NCBI GenBank assembly: GCA_047967505.1
Contig: CM106541.1
Source of the DNA: Dipteris shenzhenensis
Lineage: Eukaryota > Polypodiophyta > Polypodiopsida > Gleicheniales
Length of the DNA stretch: 64,000 nucleotides
Reading direction: 5' to 3' (one strand)
Position numbers and translations under genes: made by a program. Of the stretch, positions 10,135 to 19,762 are shown piece by piece; within the stretch, counting starts at the first letter, position 1, and each line of letters begins with the position of its first letter. Under the pieces are notes generated by a model, which saw nothing but the letters and a program-made list of their open reading frames with translations, did no database searches and had not been told where the DNA came from.

Positions 10135-10662
10135 ATCGAGGGCTTTGAGCTTGCCAACGATATCGTAATCATCCTCCTTCTTCAGGAACTCCTTCTTGAA
10201 GACCCCTTCAAAATCTGTCCATGTATCGGGCTTAGGCTGGAGTTCCTTCTACCATAGCAATGCTTTACCTGACATGAACCCCGTTGCAAGCTAGATCTTC
10301 TTCTCATCTGGGTATGGGTGGAACTGAAAGTGTACTTGCCACTTGTGTAACCAAGTGTCAACTACTTCCTTCGTTCTTGACGTTTGGTTGCCCGGAAAAG
10401 GGTCTGGAGTTATATTCGGGCCTAGCACTGAAGCCATGGCATCCACATGCGTGAGTGCCTGTACAGTGCTAGCCAAAAGGGTGAGAGTTGCTTGAATCCC
10501 TTGGAGTTGCTGTGTCAACCCCGTTTGATTTGAATTGACCTGCTCGAATTTTCCATCTAGAGCAGTCGTGAATTCACTGAAGGCCTTTTTTGTTATCAGG
10601 TCATCATAGAGACCCTGATCCTCCTCTCCCACAGGAGTGTAATCCAAATCCTGCTCTCCCAT
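10135..10662 (-). pseudogene. E3 Gag N-terminus with two in-frame TAG codons
   Basis: The start Met at 10662 opens MGEQDLDYTPVGEEDQG, then a coiled region and the start of the retrotransposon Gag fold (VVDTWLHKWQVHFQ). TAG codons at 10291-10293 and 10249-10251 interrupt an otherwise uniform frame that continues into 10134-7315. Reading across them gives ATGFMSGKALLW and WTDFEGVFKKEF, standard Gag blocks. It is a recently inactivated gag. Confidence 0.9.
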
Positions 10663-11335
10663 GGTGAACTAGGGATTTGCAGAATCAGACATAACTGAAA
10701 TCTGATTTGAATATAAACTGAGAGAAATAACTGACTGAACCGAAGCGAAAAGGAGAATGGAGCAGAGGAAAACCGTCTCAAAAGATGCTGACGGAAAAGG
10801 ATGCTGAAAAACTGGCGAACCGGAAGCCCTCGAATCCCGAAGTCTCACCAAACCCGCTACCGGATGCTACGGGCGAAATCTTGCAGCGAACGTGTTGTTG
10901 ACGTGGCTGTACGGTCTGCTGACGCAGGCCGTACAGTTGCTGACATAGCTGTACGGCGTCCATACGGATTGCAGGTACAGTTGACGTAGGTACTGTATGG
11001 GAGGTTGCGCAGCTGTACGGATGTACGGACGGATGGCGATGGCTGACGCAGGCAGAGTACGGTTGCTGACGCAGGTCCGTACGGATGGCTGGCGCAGGTG
11101 CGAACAGGCTGAGGCTGATGCACGACTGGAGCAGGCAGGCACGCAACTCGATGCAGCTTCTAGGCTCTTTGCGAGGCTGTGGGTGGGCTGGTACCCTGCC
11201 CCATCTATATAGGGAGCAGGGCAGCCTAATTGGGAAGCCCTGCTTCCAAAATAGGCCAACCTCCCCCAGCTTTGGAGGGGGTGCTTTTTTTTGAAAAAAG
11301 CACCCTCCACGGAATTTGATAGGATACTCTAGGGA
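10663..11335 (-). promoter_or_regulatory. E3 leader and LTR-derived promoter with GTACGG repeats
   Basis: A minus-strand TATA box (CCTATATAGATG, around 11200-11213) lies about 540 bp upstream of the gag start. The stretch 10890-11095 has many GTACGG/CCGTAC and GCTGACG motifs. The open frames over this GC-rich part are compositional. An LTR boundary (TG...CA with primer site) could not be found, so it may be a truncated 5' LTR plus leader. Confidence 0.5.
11274..11308. repeat. Near-perfect hairpin in the E3 upstream region
   Basis: GGGTGCTTTTTT and AAAAAAGCACCC form a 12 bp stem around a 3-base loop, with partly pairing GGAGG/CCTCC beyond. It lies about 70 bp upstream (minus strand) of the TATA box. 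Confidence 0.85.
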
Positions 11336-11727
11336 TGAACTCATGTAAGTTCCACAAGACTGCTAGAATATCGACAATCGGAGACCTTGCCAAAATGGCC
11401 ATCATCTCCCAAAATATGGAGGAAGCATGAAGGGAATGGAGAAATTTGGAAAAAATACTATGACTAGAGCATATTTTCCTTGAAAATATAAAAACAATAA
11501 ATGATATCTTACTTGTGGCATTTGGGTCTCTTTTGGTATACATGCAGAATCTTTATGTAGTTCTAAGTCTCATTGGTATAAGTGATAACAAGTTGGGGAA
11601 CACAAGCATCACCTATCTTCCCAGATGTTGCCAATTTTTTTCTAACAAATGGCTTTTTGTGAATGCTAATAGGTAAGTGGACCCTGACCTTGGAACCTGG
11701 ACGTCCGCATGGATTCAACATTTTGTG
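11336..11727. other. AT-rich stretch with no recognised feature
   Basis: No open frame with similarity, no LTR edge and no tandem repeat. It separates the E3 upstream region from the truncated Gag of E4, so one or two element junctions must lie in it. Confidence 0.4.
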
Positions 11728-12789
11728 CTATTCTTGCGTTCCTTTGTCAAATGCAATATTGAAACCTACCCACGTGTTTGGTGCGGTGCTCTGCATAAGC
11801 ATAGTGGTCCACCACTGAAGTGCATTCCCCTTTAGAAAACTTGCAGCCCGGCGTACTTTGGATGATTCTGTGAAGTTTCCTCCTATGTAGGCTGCATCGA
11901 ACTGCTGTAAAAAGGTCAAGGCCTTAAGTTTGTCCTGCACCCCACTGAATGTCTCAAATTTCACGGCTGCACCTGCCTCTTTAAAGTCCTTCAACTTCCC
12001 TTGAGGTGCCAAATTGTCATGAACAGGTGCCTGGGCAAACGGGACAGCAGAACTCACTCTATCCCCCACCCTACTAGCATTAGGAAAAGCTGTACTATTC
12101 AAACCGGCACCCAAATTTTGCATATTTCCCAAAGCAAGACTACTTGTTGCTACATTAGGCATACCTGTTTGCATACCTGGGGCTGCTCCAACATTTGCAT
12201 ACATCATGTTCTGTCCCATGGGCTGTAAACTAGGCTGAAACCCAACTGTTTGGCTAGCAGGCATACCTGAAAATTGGGCTTGTGGGCTGACCATAGCTTG
12301 AAACACTGACCCACCACCAAAATAGCCTGGCTGAACCGGCTTTGCCAAAACTCCTTGCTGTCCGGAAACCATGGACTGAAAATTATTACCTTGAGTTGGT
12401 CCCGGAACCGTGTTGGACTGCTGCTGACTATAAGGGATCTGAGAGGGTCGATCCTGGAAAGTGACATTGGGTCGCTTGTTAGCTCCAACATCCCTATCCC
12501 CATCATTAGGCTTCCTTTTGTTCGGCTGCACATCTGAGTTCATCATCTTCTGGAAGCGAGGATCCTGCATGAATTGCATGAAAGCACTCACAAAGCTTTG
12601 CATCTGTGCCTTGAATAGCTCCATATCCTCCGCACCCGTCCGATCATCCTGATGCTCGGTAACATGTTGGGTCTCCACTCCTGCACCCTGGTCCCCTCCA
12701 AGAGATTGAGACATCTGCTCCTCCTCAGTAAGGCTCATGGATCTCTCCCTGTGTGACATATTTACTGAATAGTATGCTCTCTTCTTCAC
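11728..12789 (-). CDS. Gypsy E4 Gag, truncated at the C-terminus
   Basis: 353 codons. An acidic N-terminus (MSLTEEEQMSQSLGGDQ) is followed by a short hydrophobic helix (FVSAFMQFMQDPRFQKMM), a basic patch (NKRKPNDGDRD), about 150 residues rich in Gln, Gly, Pro, Met and Ala, and the conserved Gag fold (LTFLQQFDAAYIGGNFTESS, KVRRAASFLKGNALQWW). It ends soon after that fold; the zinc knuckle and all of pol are missing. An alternative start at the Met of MSHRERSMS is possible. It sits about 50 bp after the primer-binding site, normal for a gypsy gag. Confidence 0.85.
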   Translation of the reverse strand: MKKRAYYSVNMSHRERSMSLTEEEQMSQSLGGDQGAGVETQHVTEHQDDRTGAEDMELFKAQMQSFVSAFMQFMQDPRFQKMMNSDVQPNKRKPNDGDRDVGANKRPNVTFQDRPSQIPYSQQQSNTVPGPTQGNNFQSMVSGQQGVLAKPVQPGYFGGGSVFQAMVSPQAQFSGMPASQTVGFQPSLQPMGQNMMYANVGAAPGMQTGMPNVATSSLALGNMQNLGAGLNSTAFPNASRVGDRVSSAVPFAQAPVHDNLAPQGKLKDFKEAGAAVKFETFSGVQDKLKALTFLQQFDAAYIGGNFTESSKVRRAASFLKGNALQWWTTMLMQSTAPNTWVGFNIAFDKGTQE

Positions 12790-12840
12790 CAGACTTGCAC
12801 CAAGCCAACCACAGGCTCCCCTCTTGAAGAAGTTAGGTGG

Positions 12841-12858
12841 ATCCCGGCAATGGAACCA
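12841..12858 (-). other. Primer-binding site resembling tRNA-Glu 3' end
   Basis: The minus strand reads TGGTTCCATTGCCGGGAT right after the LTR end. From memory of plant tRNA-Glu, whose acceptor and T arm end in CCCGGCAACGGAACCA, this is complementary with about one mismatch. Its position between LTR and gag is the one expected for a primer site. Confidence 0.6.
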
Positions 12859-12859
12859 T

Positions 12860-14378
12860 TGAAACCAGCCTCAACAACGTAAAAGGTGGTAGGATCCACG
12901 TAAATACAGCATTTACAGTAAATAGACAAACAAATTTGCAACACACCACAAATCAGAGGGGAGCTAGAGCGCTCCTACTCAGAAACAAAGACACCGATTG
13001 GCCCCAAACATTGGTGCCCCTTGCGGTATTTATTTAACATTCATTTGAAGCCAAGAGGCTGATTACAAAGGTCTCTGGGAAGTTGCTCCATAGGGAAACC
13101 AACGCCCTCAGACTTCCCGTCCAACCCACCTGGTAATTCCCTGCTCAACTTCAAACGGTGAACGGCATCCAATCCCTAGGCAATCCTGTATCCTCATCCA
13201 ACCAAAGCATGCAACAAAGACCCCAATAGCATCCACTGTCCAAACCACTCCTACAATCGCACATCCAAGTGCCCAACCAGCCAAACACGGTTGAACAATT
13301 GCAAGACAAAGTCCTCAACAGCTGAACTTTGGTGCAATCAAACAACCAAACACTTCCCAGCGAGTTTCTTCATTCTATAGCCTCCCTGGCCACTACCCAA
13401 CAACATAAATCAACCCCCCTTCGCGAGGAAAGAAACCCAAACGCAATAACTAGCCAGCAACCAATCAGGAAACAGCAAAAACAGGCAAAGACAAGCCTTC
13501 TTCTACCTAGACTCCACAGAAGAAAGGTCACCCTGGCTGGAAAACCCTAGATTCTGTGGAGATAAGCTGATTCTGCCCTGGCACAGCCTAGAAGCAGCCT
13601 AGAATAGAACACCCACGCCTGGAAAGATACCAAAACCAGCCACAACACCCAGAAAGCTCCAGAAAATCAGGTCTAAATCTCTTGCAGAGCCTGAAAGCTT
13701 GAAAAAAAGCAAGTTGCAGTTCACCTGGAGTAGCTTGGTTAGGTCCAGAACTCTTGGAACAGCCTTAGAACCAATTGCACGCACCTGGAACAGCTTGAAA
13801 GAGCCCAAAAGCAAATCGCAAACTGGAACAGACACCCTGGCAGAAATCGCCACCTGCAACAGACTCCTGGATCAATTGCGATTTGCTCTGGTAGGCCCTG
13901 GATCACCTGGAACTGACACCTGAAACTGGCCCCTAGGTAAAAACGAATTTCCCTAGCAGGCCCTAAATCACCTGAAATTGGCCCTTGGGTAAAAACGAAT
14001 TTCCCTGGCAGGCTCTGGAACTCCTGAAACTGACGATTCAGCTCCTAGAACTGATTTGCCCAACTGCATCCAAAAGAAGGGCTCCCTCCCCCTTTTAAAG
14101 CCCTAGGCTCCAAAAAGGAGTGTTTTTTTAATTGCACCACTCTTTTGGCCCCTAAAAGCAGTTTTTTAATTGCATCACTCTTTTGGCGCCCCTGTTGCAC
14201 ACTTTGGCCCTAGGAATTAATTGCCTAGTAACTGGGCACACATTCACTATTTGCAAGGGTCCACTAGGAATTTTAATTCCCCATGGCCGGACCCTTGCGT
14301 CCCAGAGGCTCAAGGCAGTCACGCGCAAATTACGGGAGTCGCAAATCAAAAGTCCCAAAATTTCACGTGCTCGTGACA
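12860..14378 (-). repeat. 5' LTR of gypsy E4, about 1.5 kb
   Basis: The minus strand starts TGTCACGAGCACGTG (14378) and ends in CA next to the primer site (12860). It contains many CCTGGAAC-like phrases and an A/T-run repeat near 14110-14180. The start lies inside gypsy RT coding sequence at 14379, showing that E4 inserted there. No 3' LTR was found; the low-coordinate half of E4 is missing. Confidence 0.65.
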
Positions 14379-14629
14379 AACAACTCCTCTGACTGTTGCT
14401 CAAGAGCCTCTTTCATCGTCTTGCTGAGACGGTAAGGATGCTTACTAGGGGGTGATGATCTAGGAACGAGCTCAATGCGATAGTCCTCTGGCCGACTCGG
14501 AGTGAGATCTAGAGGAAGGCTCGATGTGAGGAAAATGTCCTGGTACCGTTGAAGCAAAGCTTCCTTTTCGAGGGTCCTGGCTGGAAGTTCCGTACTTGTA
14601 ACATGCAACGGGATAAGATCATGTAGCAT
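14379..14629 (-). pseudogene. Gypsy RT N-terminal fragment interrupted by E4
   Basis: The minus strand encodes LLQRYQDIFLTSSLPLDLTPSR followed by PEDYRIELVPRSSPPSKHPYRLS, the conserved run-in to gypsy RT (PPxRxxDHxIxLxPGxxPxxxxPYR). After EALEQQSEEL it stops at the E4 LTR, where YIRPSKSPWG would be expected. Protease and gag are not found upstream; LTR-like DNA follows at 14630. Confidence 0.8.
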
Positions 14630-15600
14630 AATGTAGCAAGACCTTCTTTAAACCTTTAGCGAGGCGTCTTCAGATGCACCACAAAATAGAGTGAAAGGAG
14701 GTAGAGGTAAAGAGAGAGAGAATAGAGTCGACAACCGATCGGGTCCCTGTACCCACTGAGGGCCCTCCTCCCCAATATAGGGAGGAATTTGCTTTACCTA
14801 TGGAGAACTGATACATTAGACAAAATCTCATGAGTGTTGGAATCGCAACTCAAATAGACATTGTCCACCCTTGAACAAAACCAAGACTCCAAAGAACAGC
14901 TTCAACCCTGACTGTGGCCTCAATGCTGTCCACACCGATGGTGAAGGCCGCTTATGCAATGAGAGGCTGGGGCAATCTGCTGTCCAAAGGCTATGCAGTG
15001 GCTGCGTGAGTGAGAGAGTGAATACGGAGTAAGAGATATGAGAAAACTGAGTGGAAAGACTGGAAAGACTGAGAGAATCTGAGAGAAACGCTTGCTGAAA
15101 ACTGTGAACTGCTGTGCTAAACTGGCTGCTGAAACAGTGCACAAAAATCCGTTACTGAGGAAGCTCGAATCCTGGCCCTTCTGCTGTACTTCTCTCCCTT
15201 GACTGGCTGCGAATGGATGCTGCTGCGTGTGCTGACTGGGTGTGGCTGTGTGCAGGGCAAAGGGAAGGCAGAGGGGGCTGGACATGCTCCTGAAAGCTGG
15301 GCAACTGAATCCCCAAACGAGGACCCAAGGAGTCCTTTATATAGGGTTGGGCTAGGCTGGTTCGCTCCATCTGTTGACCAGTCAGCCTTTGACTGGTCAT
15401 CCTTTGACCAGCCAACCTTTGATTGGTCAGCCTTTGACTAGTCAAACTCAGACTGGTCATCCTTTGACCAGTCAGCCTTTGACCAGCCAGCCTTTGATCA
15501 GTCAAACGGGGCAGCCCGAAAGCTGGTCCTTGTGGCCTGGCCATTGAGGCTATTTACTAACCTAGGCTAAATCCAGCTACCCTACCTAGTTCTCCAGTGG
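14630..15600 (-). repeat. LTR-like region with TATA box and TTGAC array
   Basis: Non-coding DNA adjoining the RT fragment. It holds a minus-strand TATA box (CTATATAAA, 15336-15345) and, just upstream of it on that strand, a tandem array of TTGACC/TTGACT units. The open frames over it are low-complexity by-products of the array. The LTR edges were not resolved. Confidence 0.5.
15374..15507 (-). repeat. 15 bp tandem array of TTGAC units (W-box-like)
   Basis: Eight to nine imperfect units of the form TTGACCAGTCAGCCT run in direct repeat. Most keep TTGAC, the core recognised by plant WRKY factors; many units also hold a second GTCA core. The array lies 30-170 bp upstream of the minus-strand TATA box. 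Confidence 0.85.
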
Positions 15601-15639
15601 CTACTGGAGGAACAAGACTGGCCCTAAGGCTCGAAGGGA

Positions 15640-16330
15640 CTGACCTATGTTCGACTATCCCTGGACAGGGCTCACAATGGGGTCACGGCATACAACAAAA
15701 AGTCTACTGCGTGTATCCTGGTGGGTCAATGAAACCCTCCGCTGTGATATGTAAGAAGTGATCTCTGTAGAAGCTAAGCTTCATTGGGAGTTCACTCGGT
15801 CCCAACTAGGTCCGAAATGTGTGTAGCTGTAGTAGATCCTCACGGATAAGCTAGTTGACCTCGTGTGATAGGAGGGGAGAAAACGGAGCATCCATGTTGT
15901 ACTGGAAGGGAGGTAGTCTATCCATGTGGAGCCCTAGTCGCTTAAACCATCTCTTTGTACGTGCATACCGGCACCTCAGGTCTCCTCCTGCTCCAAGTGT
16001 CATAGAAGAGGATAGAGCTATCCATGGTAGCCTGCTATGTTCCAAGGTATAATCCCCATATTCCCTAAGGTATAATCCCCATATTCCCTAACTCGGTACA
16101 GATACGTGATGACCTGAAATGCAGCATCTAGCTGTAAAGGGGGTGACCCAAACTCAGCCTAAATGATATGTGGTGAGGAACGGATGACTTACCACGAATC
16201 ATCTGTGATAACATGAGAACCTGTAGCCGCTCCACATGGGCCCACTCTGTATCCGATAAGTCTGGCCCCCAACAAGGGCTGTCGTACATCCCTGTTGGGC
16301 GAACCAAGGAGTCAAAAAGCAACCCCTTGG
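15640..16330 (-). pseudogene. LINE ORF2 C-terminal region and 3' part
   Basis: 16322-16128 on the minus strand encodes LVRPTGMYDSPCWGP and HVERLQVLMLSQMIRGKSS, a LINE ORF2 block after the RT. 16045-15851 is a further degraded C-terminal piece; DNA similar to it recurs at 56900-57080. A 23 bp direct repeat occurs near 16044-16089. It is continuous in orientation with the RT at 16362-17432. Confidence 0.7.
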
Positions 16331-16361
16331 TGCGTGGATCCTAAAAGTGCGAGCGGAAGCA

Positions 16362-17580
16362 CTACCTCTCTAGTCTGGCCAATAAAGCATACCCTCTACT
16401 CAAGCATGCCTGCATTGCGGATCTCATAGTGAAGCTGGGTCCGGAGAAGATAACCCCAAGATAAGTGTATGATGAAACTATCTCAATAGATGACTCCTCA
16501 AATGTGAACTGCTCTTGGCGCATGATGGCTCGAGATGTATTGAAGATCATGACCTTGGTTTTACCTAGGTTGACCTTCAAATCATGAGACTCACAAAAGG
16601 ATTGTAGTGCGTCTAGGTGTCTCTGAAGCCCCTCTGCTAAGGAAGACAAGAGAGCCACGTCATCTGCGTAGAGCAATATCTAGATTAGCGTGCCTGCAAG
16701 AGAGCAACATACACCTCCTTGTGTCTGCATCACTATCTCAAGCTCGTCAATGTAGAGGCCAAACAAGGTAGGCGACAAAGGACACCCTTGTTTGACCCCG
16801 ATGGTGCTCATGATCTCGTCTGTCCACCCGGATCGTGCCCGAACTCTACCCGAAACTCTCTCGTAAAGTGCCATGACAGCCCAAATGATCTCCTGGTTAT
16901 AACCCAAGTCCTGTAGGCGCCGTGTGAGGCGGGCTCTCGGAACCGTGTCAAATGCCTTGTGGAAATCCATAAAGCAATAATAAACCCTCTGCTTTCGTGA
17001 CCTCGCCTCCTCGATGATACATCTAAGCGTGAGAATGTGGTCCATGGTTCCACGATCACACCGAAATCCGGCCTGTCCTGTTTTGCTAAGTCCTCGACAC
17101 TCTGCAAGTCTGCTAACCTCGGAGTCAAGTACTGATGCATAAATCTTGGACATGACATGTTGAATCATAATGGTCCTGTAGTTCTCCGGGCTCATGGGAT
17201 CCCTTGCCTTGTGGATGGGTGAGATAGTGTTAATGGTCCAAGTGTGTGGGAACCCCAAACAAACAGCTTCATTAAAAAGCTTTGCTAAGATCGGGGCTAG
17301 GAGGTTAATTCCATATGCAATGAACTCAGTGCATAGCCCCTCATGATCCTTCGCTCGGCCATTATGAAGTTTCATTACGGTATCCTTTACCCCTCCTCTA
17401 GTGAAGAGGGTGTAGGATGTGGGGCGAAGCATGTGTGAGAGATTAGGGGCTGGCTGATTTGGGATGTCATAAAGTGTGTGCGCATAATCAAACCAGATCT
17501 GAGTGTCAGTGAGTGGTGGAGGGGACCGTTCTTCTAGAAATCTCCGCTAGAAGTCCTTAGAGTTGTTACTAAACAAAATG
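16362..17580 (-). pseudogene. LINE reverse transcriptase
   Basis: Reading down from 17432: AKDHEGLCTEFIAYG, a TISPIHKARDPMSPENYRTI block, QAGFRCDRGTMDHILTL, YYCFMDFHKAFDTVPR (first catalytic Asp), GVKQGCPLSPTLFGLYID and, after a TAG at 16680-16682, ILLYADDVALLSS with the YADD catalytic pair, then LKVNLGKTKVMIF. All RT motifs are recognisable and both parts are in one frame, so the TAG is the main lesion in this part. 17433-17580 carries the linker before RT. No endonuclease domain was recognised, so the copy is 5'-truncated. Confidence 0.9.
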
Positions 17581-17694
17581 TTCAGTAGCTCCTCCTCGTT
17601 CCGACGAACGAAGTCTAGTTTCTTCCTCCATACCAATCCACGGTATTCGTGTAGCGTATCTGGTGCGCTCGGAAGACTGTTTTTGGTTTCGAAT

Positions 17695-18260
17695 ATGAGA
17701 ATATAGCAGGCCTCCAAAGAGGCAAATGAATAGTAAACAATGTTTGGACCATAGGGCTGAATACAACTGTAGAATAGACAAGTACTGGATGGAGGGAAAT
17801 TCCTCACTACAAAGAGAGAGCTGGAGAACTATTGTAGACTAACTGAAGGGGTGGAGAGGCTGCTGGTTTGTTGTAGTCTTCTTTGGGCCTGATCCTGAAC
17901 TCATAAGCTGCTGCTGGCTGTGGGCTAGAGCTGCCTGAGGAAGATGGGAAAAGAGGGCCAAGGGCTGCCCTTTTATAAGACTCTTTGGACCATGATATGA
18001 CCAACTGGCCTCTTTGCTGCTCCACCGACTAGGACAGTCTGTGGGCCGACCTGCTGGATCCACCGATCTCCACGTGGTTGCTGACATCATCGCTAATGCG
18101 GGGCCTGTTGCTGATGTGACCTGTTTATCTGGCATGTCTGCTGTCGCTTGTGTGGCAGTCCCTGTCTGCATGGCAGTCTTGCATGGCAGTTGATGTGGCT
18201 CCTGCGCTGGCTGCCTTCGTGGCATTCCAGCATGTCCACTGGCTGTGGATGCCCATGACA
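17695..18260 (-). repeat. Second LTR of the E1 family, minus orientation
   Basis: Similar over about 560 bp to 1261-1835, including the shared phrases around the TATA-like box (GGGCTGCCCTTTTATA) and the start TGTCATGGGCATCC at 18260. About 40 bp of the U5 end are missing where LINE sequence begins. The 5 bp flanks (ATCAG after 18260, AATAA before 1261) do not match, so the two LTRs need not come from one insertion. Confidence 0.75.
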
Positions 18261-18404
18261 ATCAGGGAGCAACAGAACTACCCCTTTCTTGACATCTACA
18301 GGCTCATCTACAAGCCGGTTCAATCCAGGTTATAGCAGCAGCAAGGGACTGCCTCACAACAGCCCTCAGTCCAAGCATGCAATATTGTTTCCTTTTCCTT
18401 TTGC

Positions 18405-18580
18405 AGTGAGAACTTATTCCTTCATACAGTTCTTATTCTTTCGTTCTATTCAGCCCTATTGGGTAGACAGATATTCAGTTATTTATTTCCTCTTCGGAGG
18501 TCCATTATATTCCTCCCTCAGACTCTCACACTCTCTCCATAGTTCCACTCGTGTTTTGAGTGCATTATTCTCGCAGTTCA
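18405..18580 (+). repeat. Inverted partial copy of the E1-family LTR
   Basis: The sequence from ATTCAGCCC (about 18445) through TCACACTCTCTCCATAG to GTTTTGAGTGCATTA is the reverse complement of 1261-1400, with moderate divergence. It is the U5/R end of the LTR in + orientation, facing the minus-orientation copy at 17695-18260. Confidence 0.7.
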
Positions 18581-18585
18581 GGTAG

Positions 18586-19310
18586 TAGTGAGTAGGAGAG
18601 AGAATGAGTTAGCCTTTTTCTCTGTTACAGTTCTCCTGCAGTGGGGAGGGTGCATGCCAGCAATTGGTAGCCAGAATCATACCATTAGCTTTCCAGAGTT
18701 CAATGCCTCCGCATCAGCAGCCCAACCCAGTCCTCAGCAGTTCATGAGGACAACATGCAGCTCACATTTCCAGGAGCCTATCAGAGTGCCATACCACCCA
18801 TTGATTAGGAGTTTGCAACAGTAGTGTGTGGGATGACTGGCCATTGTAGTTTGGCTTCGAATCTTCGTGGCAGTACCTTTTCTCAGGGGTTTTTATTTAG
18901 CCGCTGTGTTAACATAGTAGAGCATTTGTTCCTCAGTCTTTTGGAGCAGTGCCAACTCAGTCTCTTTGGGAGGACAATCAAGTTTCGAGCAGTAGCTGGT
19001 CGTCATCATGATCACATTTGCTTGGTGGATTCACTCAGTCCCTCAGCAGCTATACCATCATCCAGAATTCAAGCAGAAGGGACTGTCGCATGCACCCCTG
19101 CACTAGGGTGCATTGTGACACACAGTCAGACCCAAGACATTCTGGTGTATGCCGTGACCCCTTTGTGAGCCCAGTCTAGGGACGAGTCAAGCACGAGCTA
19201 TGGGAGTCAATTCTTATTTCCCAAAGTTGCAGGCCACGACGGAGTAGTTTGGGTCACCAGGGCAAAGCCTTGTGAGATATCCACCTAGCAACAAGTTTAG
19301 AAGAGGGGAA
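18586..19310 (+). other. Internal, non-coding part of a + strand LTR element
   Basis: Only fragmented open frames with no recognised domain. It ends in a polypurine tract (AGAAGAGGGGAA) directly before the LTR at 19311, which marks it as the 3' end of a retroelement body. Confidence 0.5.
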
Positions 19311-19762
19311 TGTCACATGCACCAGTGCTAGGCACAGGTGGAAGTGACAACTGGCCACACGTCACCATCTGGCAGCACTCCAACACATCATATTTGCAGG
19401 GTTTTTGGGGCATTCTAAGAGCCCATTGGTAGGGCCACCGGGTCACCTACGTCAATCCTCATGGCTGACCAAGTTTGGTGAACTGACCTGACCAAGCAGG
19501 TCAGTCAATGCTTGGTCAAGTCGGTCAAAACCGTCTGCCAGGTTGGCCTGCTTACCAGCCCTATATAAGGGGCTATTTGCCCCTCAGTTTGACATTCAGT
19601 TCCCAGCCTCCAGCAGCATCTCAACCCCTTGTGCAGCCCTCAGCCGCTCCCAAAATCCGCGGTACAGCAGCAGAGTCCTTATTCAGAGTGAATCACATTT
19701 CCAATTACACTAAGTGTTAGTAGTCACAAATGCTGATTGTACTACGTCAAGGGTGCATCACA
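19311..19762 (+). repeat. 3' LTR of a + strand element
   Basis: It starts TGTCACATGCACC after a polypurine tract and ends GGGTGCATCACA, giving an extended terminal inverted repeat. Several TGACC/GTCAA cores lie at 19450-19535, and a TATA box (TATATAAG) at 19562-19569. The layout matches the LTR at 1010-1260, although the two are not obviously homologous. Confidence 0.75.
19562..19569 (+). promoter_or_regulatory. TATA box of the LTR at 19311-19762
   Basis: TATATAAG lies just downstream of a GTCAA-rich stretch and upstream of a C-rich leader. Confidence 0.6.

Larger units (their letters stand above)
5940..11335 (-). mobile_element. Ty3/gypsy element E3, nearly complete gag-pol
   Basis: A minus-strand element with, from high to low coordinate, a leader/LTR-derived promoter (11335-10663), Gag, zinc knuckle, protease, RT, RNase H, integrase, polypurine tract and the start of the 3' LTR (6078). 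From 10662 to 7315 the reading frame is continuous apart from two TAG codons. One 47 bp tandem duplication (7252-7345) then interrupts pol. The 5' LTR edge was not found, and the 3' LTR is truncated. Confidence 0.8.

Noticed and set aside
10778-11344. 188-codon minus-strand open frame and its overlapping partners
   Set aside because: It lies over a GC-rich promoter region with a TATA box and repeated GTACGG motifs; several frames are open at once and none has a domain.
15374-15507. Repeat-spacer pattern that could suggest a CRISPR array
   Set aside because: The units are contiguous, imperfect and without unique spacers, and the context is plant LTR promoter DNA.
1261-18260. E1 LTRs at 1261-1835 and 17695-18260 as the two ends of one 17 kb element
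   Set aside because: Flanking 5-mers do not match, and the expected primer site and gag are not found beside 17695. One insertion is possible but not shown.
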